A program made the translations under genes and the position numbers. Under the pieces are notes generated by a model. It worked only from the letters and a program-made list of their open reading frames with translations. It made no database searches and had not been told where the DNA came from. A stretch of 45,593 nt of DNA, from positions 1 to 45,593 of the forward strand of contig CAZHCA010000035.1 in the NCBI GenBank assembly GCA_964530825.1, written 5' to 3'. The DNA is from CAZHCA01 sp964530825 (lineage in GTDB: Bacteria; Bacteroidota; Bacteroidia; Chitinophagales; Saprospiraceae). Positions 41,063 through 45,593 of this stretch are shown piece after piece. The first letter of the stretch is position 1. Each line of letters begins with the position of its first letter.

Positions 41063-41536
41063 ATGCAAAGTGCACTTTTTATTTTCCGGCAGGGCCGTCG
41101 CAATATGATACAGCTGCTGAACAGCCATACGCTTGAACAGGTCAATATCATCCCGCCCGGCTTCAACAACAATCTTATCTGGAATGCGGGCCACACTTTG
41201 GTAGCGCAACAATACATCATGTATTTGCTTTCGGACCAGCCGCCGTTAATTCCGATCGAGGAATTTTCAGCTAAATACGGTCCGGACACTTTCCCAGACC
41301 AACAGGCTACCGCGGCAGAATTGGAACAAATAAAAAGGCTACTGGAGGAAACGGCGGCCCAGACCGAAGCGGATTATACCAATGGCCGTTTTGAGCGTTA
41401 TAGGCCTTTCGAGTCGGAATACTACAGCCTTCGGCTTCAACATATAGATGAAGGGCTGGCCTTTGTCCTAATGCACGAGGGCAATCACTTCGGTTACATG
41501 AAGGCGATCCAACTTGCGTTGAGCAAGATAGGTTGA
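41063..41536 (+). CDS. DinB-family (metal-dependent hydrolase-like) protein
   Basis: A 157-residue protein starting MQSALFIFRQGRRNMIQLLN. Residues near NLIWNAGHTLVAQQYIMY and LMHEGNHFGYMKAIQLAL supply the three histidines of the DinB four-helix bundle metal site (H in NAGH, and HxxxH in HEGNH). The FxKYGP / FxPFESEYYSLRLQHIDEG spacing fits small DinB proteins. Members act as thiol transferases or unassigned hydrolases; the substrate is unknown. It stands alone between gene-free stretches. Confidence 0.82.
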   Translation: MQSALFIFRQGRRNMIQLLNSHTLEQVNIIPPGFNNNLIWNAGHTLVAQQYIMYLLSDQPPLIPIEEFSAKYGPDTFPDQQATAAELEQIKRLLEETAAQTEADYTNGRFERYRPFESEYYSLRLQHIDEGLAFVLMHEGNHFGYMKAIQLALSKIG

Positions 41537-42425
41537 ATAGGTTGATTGCGTTGATTTTGACCCTTCCCGGTGGGCGGTCATCGATCTGATTGCATGCTTT
41601 GCGGCGTTGCCGAGGTTACCACGTCCGCTAAACTTCGCCCGCCAAACCAGCTTCTTGACAGCCGTTCGCAGCGGCAGCAACGATGTCTTCGGGATCTGCA
41701 TGTGCGACGATGGTATCGTGATTGACCTTTCCCTTATATGGGTGGATCCGGGGCGTAAAATCGCTCGGTACAGGGGACATTTTGGGCCGATATAGATCGC
41801 CAAAAGCAATCCTTTGGTGGTATGTTTGATAAGGTGGGGTGTCGGGCAGTGCTATTGGAGAGTACGACCGGCTCTTTGATCAGTATTGACACTACCTGGA
41901 CCAATACCAGCCGGTGCATTGCCCGGACGAAAGCTTTCTGAGATCAATTGTTTCCCCATTCAGATGGCAACTTCAGGTTTGCCGGCAATAGGGAGGAGGT
42001 CGACGAGATGGTGGCCCATTCATTCTAAGAAAATCACGACGGTTGACGGCGATCAAAAACCCATTACGATTCAGACAATTTCTTCCTGCTGAGCCATAAT
42101 ATTAAACCGGGGTCAACCGTATAGTCCACCTTATATTTCAGGTCCAGCATTGAATTAGGCTTGTTTACGGCAGGTAATGAAAGACCATACCAGGAGGTCA
42201 GCTCGGTAAGGGTTAATTAAAAGGCTGGTTATCAGTGTACTTACTCAAAAGTAAGTAACACGGTAACGCGAAAGTATCTGTCGGCCCACCCATTGGCCGC
42301 TTATATTTGCCACATACCGTATTGATCATTTTGCTTTGCATCACGAAGGGCAGTGGTGCGCTCCTCAATGGGAGTGGTCACGATTGGTGCCTGGACGATG
42401 CTTTGTCCAAATTAAAAACTCATCT
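41537..42425. other. 889-bp stretch of apparently decayed coding sequence
   Basis: No intact gene. Plus-strand fragments such as FGICMCDDGIVIDLSLIWVD (about 41690-41750), GCRAVLLESTTGSLISIDTT (about 41835-41895) and FRFAGNREEVDEMVAHSF (about 41965-42030) read like protein but are separated by stops and frame changes. I could not assign them to a family. A minus-strand piece near 42080-42150 (LDLKYKVDYTVDPGL) is also suggestive only. Confidence 0.4.
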
Positions 42426-43199
42426 ATGAAGTCGACGCTGAAGGAAGAAAAGCGCTATGTGCACGCGAACGGTTTACCGATGAAAGGCAAGATATTGATG
42501 GTTGCCAGCAGCCCCGCCACTTCGAAGCAGACGGGCTGGCCCATCGGTTTTTGGGCAGCTGAGCTGACCCACCCGTTGTACGTATTTCAAGAAGCAGGTT
42601 ATGAGGTTGAGTTAGCCTCGACCGAAGGTGGCCCACTTGAGATGGATGCCTACTCCAATCCGCTGGATGCCAGTGGTTACTCAGCCCGCGATGTTATTTC
42701 CCTTGGGTATATGCAACAAGACTGGTTTAACGAAATGCTCAAGAATACCAAAAAACTGACCGTAGTGCATTCCGATGATTATGATGCGATCTTTCTGGTA
42801 GGTGGGCAGGGTCCGATGTACACCTTTCGGGGTAATCTAGACCTTGAGCGGTTGTTCGCCCGTTTTTATGAGGCCGGTAAACCCAGTTCGGCCGTATGCC
42901 ACTCGACCACGCTTTTGCTGGAAGCCAAAGACTCACAAGGCGACCTCATCGTGAAGGAAAAGACCTGGACTGGCTTTTCGAATGCCGAGGAAGACTATGC
43001 CGACCAGGCCGTAGGGCAAAAGATTCAGCCCTATCGCATCGAGGATGAGGCCAAGAAACTAGCGGATACCCATTTCAAGGTAGCCGAAGCTTTCTCCTCG
43101 TATGTCATCACCGACGGCAATCTGGTGACCGGCCAGCAACAGAATTCCAGCGCCGCAGCTGCTCGCATGGTGGTGGATCTTTTAGCGTCGGAAAAATAA
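42426..43199 (+). CDS. DJ-1/PfpI (Hsp31-like) family protein
   Basis: Start at 42426 (MKSTLKEEKRYVHANGLPMKG), about 257 residues; the ATG at 42336 adds unlike sequence. The class I glutamine-amidotransferase-like fold is seen as KILMVASSP, PLYVFQEAGYEVELAST, YDAIFLVGGQGPM and the nucleophile elbow AVCHST (C158 followed by H159). The TGWPIGFWAAELTHP segment with a glutamate and the second-half ADTHFK / TGQQQNSS motifs fit the Hsp31/YhbO branch, reported as glyoxalase III or deglycase-like. The activity is inferred. Confidence 0.88.
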   Translation: MKSTLKEEKRYVHANGLPMKGKILMVASSPATSKQTGWPIGFWAAELTHPLYVFQEAGYEVELASTEGGPLEMDAYSNPLDASGYSARDVISLGYMQQDWFNEMLKNTKKLTVVHSDDYDAIFLVGGQGPMYTFRGNLDLERLFARFYEAGKPSSAVCHSTTLLLEAKDSQGDLIVKEKTWTGFSNAEEDYADQAVGQKIQPYRIEDEAKKLADTHFKVAEAFSSYVITDGNLVTGQQQNSSAAAARMVVDLLASEK

Positions 43200-43274
43200 A
43201 CTGGACTCTGGTAAGCGATGATAGGCTTTCCCGGGTTGCTTTTCCTGCTGCGGAAAATCGAAGGCTACGCCACA

Positions 43275-43913
43275 CTAGGCGAGGTAATCTTCTAACTTCA
43301 AAGAGTGCGATACCCATTTCCGAACGGCTTTGGTTGACGTTGTTCGGTTCTGATAGCTCGTGGCGTTCTCCCTTATGAATCTGGCTACCGTAAAGCTGAG
43401 ATTGGCCTTTTTGCTTGCCTTCCCGCTCCATCATGAGGACGATAACCTCTAAATTGGTATCACCCTGCGTGTGGCTTCTTCCAACAGGGTGATGTACCAG
43501 CTTTGGTACTCCGGGTGAGTTGGTTGGAAGGACCAACCAGCAAGCAGCCATTCGTATTGGATGGACTTCGTGGTAGGAGGGCATACCGCATTACTCCAAA
43601 ATGCTTACGACCAGTGTTGAATTTTAGTGAGTTATTGCTGGGTTAACGGATTGGCTGACCTAGCGCAGCGACTGATCGCGGTCTCGTATAGCTTTCAAGA
43701 GGCTGTCGATTTTGTCGCTAAAAGCGGCTACTGGCTTGATTTCCGGCGGCGGATTTATGGCTGCATTGATACGGCGGATGATAGCTTCGTCTTTCGGTTT
43801 TTTTCTCGGATAACAACTTCGACGATTTCATCAAAGTTGCTTACGTAAAAATCGGTGAAAAGACTTTCTGTATGTTGCAGCGCGATCAGAGAGTCACGTG
43901 AGTACCTGAACAT
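43275..43913 (-). pseudogene. DUF6624-like protein, decayed by frameshifts and stops
   Basis: Minus strand: ATG 43913 MFRYSRDSLIALQHTESLFTDFYVSNFDEI, a shift to PKDEAIIRRINAAINPPPE...IDSLLKAIRDRDQSLR, stops, then SILE-CGMPSYHEVHP. Another shift gives WLLAGWSFQPTHPEYQSWYITLLEEATRR, then VIVLMMEREGKQKGQSQLYGSQIHKGE...NVNQSRSEMG, and finally KLEDYLA before TAG at 43275. QLYGSQ, NxxxVNxxRxxxG and the all-helical HxxxQxxxxxLLEEA pattern match DUF6624 proteins. At least three frame changes and several stops make it non-functional. Confidence 0.7.
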
Positions 43914-44240
43914 CTCTCGTCAGAACGACTCCATCGATTTCGGGCATCGTACGATTAACAATGCGTTGGATCAGGGGAGCTTCATTTTTTCCAAAGTTGC
44001 TGATGTTGGCAGGTTGGGAGCAGTATGAGCAAGAGATAAAGGAGATGGGTGCGCGTGGCAATTGAAAAGATTTTAGTCTAAGGGTGCAAAGCAAGAAAGT
44101 TAATCACAATTCGGTATCCTACCTATACATTCCGGAGCGGCTATGAATGCTGGATGCTTAAGATGAATGGAAGGATAAAGGTGTAATAGTGAGAATTGTT
44201 TAAATGATAAAATTGCAAAAACTTTGGGAAAGTTGCAACA
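43914..44240. other. gap between the DUF6624 remnant and the repeat cluster
   Basis: Possible upstream extension of the decayed gene on the minus strand (FGKNEAPLIQRIVNRTMPEI, about 43930-44000), broken by frame changes. The 12-bp core of the 21-bp repeat (GGGTGCGCGTGG) lies at 44047-44058. No intact gene seen. Confidence 0.4.
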
Positions 44241-44300
44241 GCTGTTAGCGCTTAAGCGCTGTTAGGGCTTAAGCGCTAACAGCGCTATAGCCCTAACAGC
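44241..44300. repeat. nested inverted-repeat cluster with two alternative hairpins
   Basis: GCTGTTAGCGCTTAAGC (44241-44257) pairs exactly with GCTTAAGCGCTAACAGC (44267-44283) over 9 nt. GCTGTTAGGGCT (44258-44269) pairs exactly with AGCCCTAACAGC (44289-44300) over 19 nt. The two stems share bases 44267-44269, so they compete. GCTGTTAG(C/G)GCTTAAGC is also a direct repeat, offset by 17 bp. The 3' flank ATTTTTG could make it a terminator of minor strength. Confidence 0.8.
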
Positions 44301-44372
44301 ATTTTTGACGATAATATAAACTGCATTTTCTTTTTCTGGGTATCATTGCACAGCATTTGATCTTCATAATCT

Positions 44373-44888
44373 TTGGCGATGTCTACTATCCATTTCAAGT
44401 CTTTTTGGGATGTATTGGCAATGATTACCGCCGTCTTGGCAGTGGGCCTATCGGTTTATGCCCGTTGGCGGACCAGAAAAAGTGGCAGCAGTAACCCCTA
44501 CCGAATAACGGGGTTATGGGGGCGATCGACTCGAATCGCCTTATTGTTTATTGCATTCCTTTTCCTGATTTTCGCCCTACTCCAGCTCAATGATGTGGAT
44601 CCTGTTAGATGGGTCTTCATTTACGGGATGGTATCGATAATGGCTGTACTGACGTATTTTCAACTCCTCGGGAAAAAGGTATTTACTATTTTATTTATTC
44701 TTTTATTGATCGAATTGATCTGGTTATTACCCGGATTCGTTGAGTGGATCCTAATCGGGATGCCCGCTATCACAGGATCAATGCAGACTAGCGAGCCGCA
44801 AGTTGAGTATACGCGAGAGTTTTTGGGATTGGTGATCGCACTTGGGTCGTTGTGGTATCTGCGGCTCAGGAATCAAGATGTACAATGA
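44373..44888 (+). CDS. TMEM220-like membrane protein
   Basis: A 171-residue protein (start at 44373 or the ATG 6 bp later) with six predicted helices. The central signature FALLQLNDVDPVRWVFIYG matches the transmembrane family 220 motif (QxNDPDP..W...Y). The function of the family is unknown; bacterial members are short integral membrane proteins. It stands alone, about 70 bp after the nested repeat cluster. Confidence 0.78.
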   Translation: MAMSTIHFKSFWDVLAMITAVLAVGLSVYARWRTRKSGSSNPYRITGLWGRSTRIALLFIAFLFLIFALLQLNDVDPVRWVFIYGMVSIMAVLTYFQLLGKKVFTILFILLLIELIWLLPGFVEWILIGMPAITGSMQTSEPQVEYTREFLGLVIALGSLWYLRLRNQDVQ

Positions 44889-44970
44889 TTGCGATAAAAG
44901 GATCCGGATACAAAAAAAATTAGATCTTTTCCAATTCAACTAAGCCGATTAGAATCGCTTTAGCTGGCCC

Positions 44971-45459
44971 TTATCCTAAATGGCGGGTCATTTTGCCGAG
45001 GTTGATCTTTTCAGCTTTCTCGAATCGGATTTCCCGGATAAATTCCATCTTTTTCCAAAGGTAAGCATTGCCTTTTAGTCCTCTGGTCAGGCGCATTCTT
45101 CGATTTAAACGCTTGATTTCTTTATCGGTCGCTCTTCTGCGCGTGCCCAGTCGGCCATAGAGTTTAATAGCGGGATGCTCGATAAATTGATTTCTAAATA
45201 GGGCTTTTATCCAAAAGACGCGACTGCTATTCACCCCCAGGAGGCAAACGTTGGGATTATTTTGTGCATGCTCCGGTAACTTGGCAGGGAATTTTTCAAA
45301 ATAAAACCCGGTCTGGTCATCATTCAAGAACAGGGAACCGATGGGCGTTACTGTCGGGTATCCCTTCTTATCTACTGAGGCAATCGAAACATGGAAGCTT
45401 GATCGGAAGCTTTTTCGGAAATGGTTTTGGATGAGGTCCCAATCTTTTTTGATGTTCAT
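44971..45459 (-). CDS. pyridoxamine 5'-phosphate oxidase-family protein
   Basis: A 162-residue flavin-binding split-barrel protein. The FHVSIASVDKKGYPTVTPIGSLFLNDD stretch contains the beta strands and VTPIGS loop of PNPOx-like FMN-binding proteins, followed by FYFEKFPAKLPEHAQNNPNVCLLGVN. The C-terminal half is basic and less typical (RLGTRRRATDKEIKRLNRRM), so it may be a subfamily of unknown substrate. It is convergent with the TMEM220-like gene. The family is likely; activity is unknown. Confidence 0.8.
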   Translation of the reverse strand: MNIKKDWDLIQNHFRKSFRSSFHVSIASVDKKGYPTVTPIGSLFLNDDQTGFYFEKFPAKLPEHAQNNPNVCLLGVNSSRVFWIKALFRNQFIEHPAIKLYGRLGTRRRATDKEIKRLNRRMRLTRGLKGNAYLWKKMEFIREIRFEKAEKINLGKMTRHLG

Positions 45460-45593
45460 TTGGTATCTTATTTGGTAAAGGCTACTTAGGGCTTCCTCAA
45501 AAAGTAAAAAATCTACACGTTATCAACAAGTTATGTTGGTAAAAGCCGGGATATATTATTTACAAATGCAAGGGTTTTGGGGTATCTTGTGAA

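Noticed and set aside
1..45593. CRISPR arrays, tRNA or rRNA genes, prophage genes
   Set aside because: No regularly spaced repeats, cloverleaf-like sequences, rRNA segments or phage structural genes were seen on reading through both strands.

Overview
The window looks like chromosomal DNA of a Bacteroidota bacterium, probably from the Saprospiria (Lewinella / Haliscomenobacter-like). This is inferred from four TonB-dependent receptors (two clearly with N-terminal carboxypeptidase-like domains), a type IX secretion sorting domain, a HmuY-family protein, a XusABC-like locus, a GTP-type PEP carboxykinase, DUF6090 and DUF6952 proteins, and TAnnTTTG-like promoter elements. No rRNA, tRNA or CRISPR array was seen.

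Left part (1-11.7 kb): a membrane-anchored C39-like peptidase, a decayed IS630-type transposase, a TonB-dependent receptor, a VapBC-type toxin-antitoxin pair whose PIN toxin is frameshifted, and a lipoprotein / outer-membrane barrel pair. Next comes a copper-type operon on the minus strand: a small CxxxC protein, an OprC/NosA-like receptor with conserved CxxxM and HxM copper ligands, a 38-residue lipoprotein and a four-helix membrane protein. Then follow two broken genes (intradiol dioxygenase, MNT nucleotidyltransferase), an IS21-like terminal repeat and a perfect 36-bp palindrome.

Middle (11.7-29.4 kb): pckG; a peroxiredoxin-thioredoxin-DUF6952 operon; an isochorismatase-family hydrolase; a secreted GH2 glycosidase; then a dense metal-acquisition region. 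A HmuY-like protein carrying a type IX sorting domain and its TonB receptor lie downstream of a seven-gene minus-strand operon: ABC ATPase, two DUF3526-type permeases, a duplicated-cupin lipoprotein, a MerC-domain protein, a CxxC exported protein and a His-rich lipoprotein. That operon is divergent from a Fur-family regulator (probably Zur), with an imperfect 7-3-7 palindrome in front of the regulator. A perfect 7-3-7 palindrome of the same layout sits in the HmuY promoter.

Right part (29.4-45.6 kb): small membrane proteins, a degraded carboxypeptidase-like gene, a XusABC-like xenosiderophore operon (receptor, DUF4374 lipoprotein, PepSY reductase, small membrane protein), a double-META lipoprotein, a decayed SDR/TetR region next to an intact SDR, a DinB-family protein, a DJ-1/PfpI protein, a decayed DUF6624 gene, a nested inverted-repeat cluster, a TMEM220-like protein and a PNPOx-family protein. 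The HmuY and XusA promoters share an 18-bp sequence (TTATTTAGACTAATTAAA), suggesting one iron-type regulator serves both. The most novel candidate is the predicted Zur-controlled ABC / cupin / MerC / His-rich operon. The window also holds at least eight broken genes interspersed with long intact ones.
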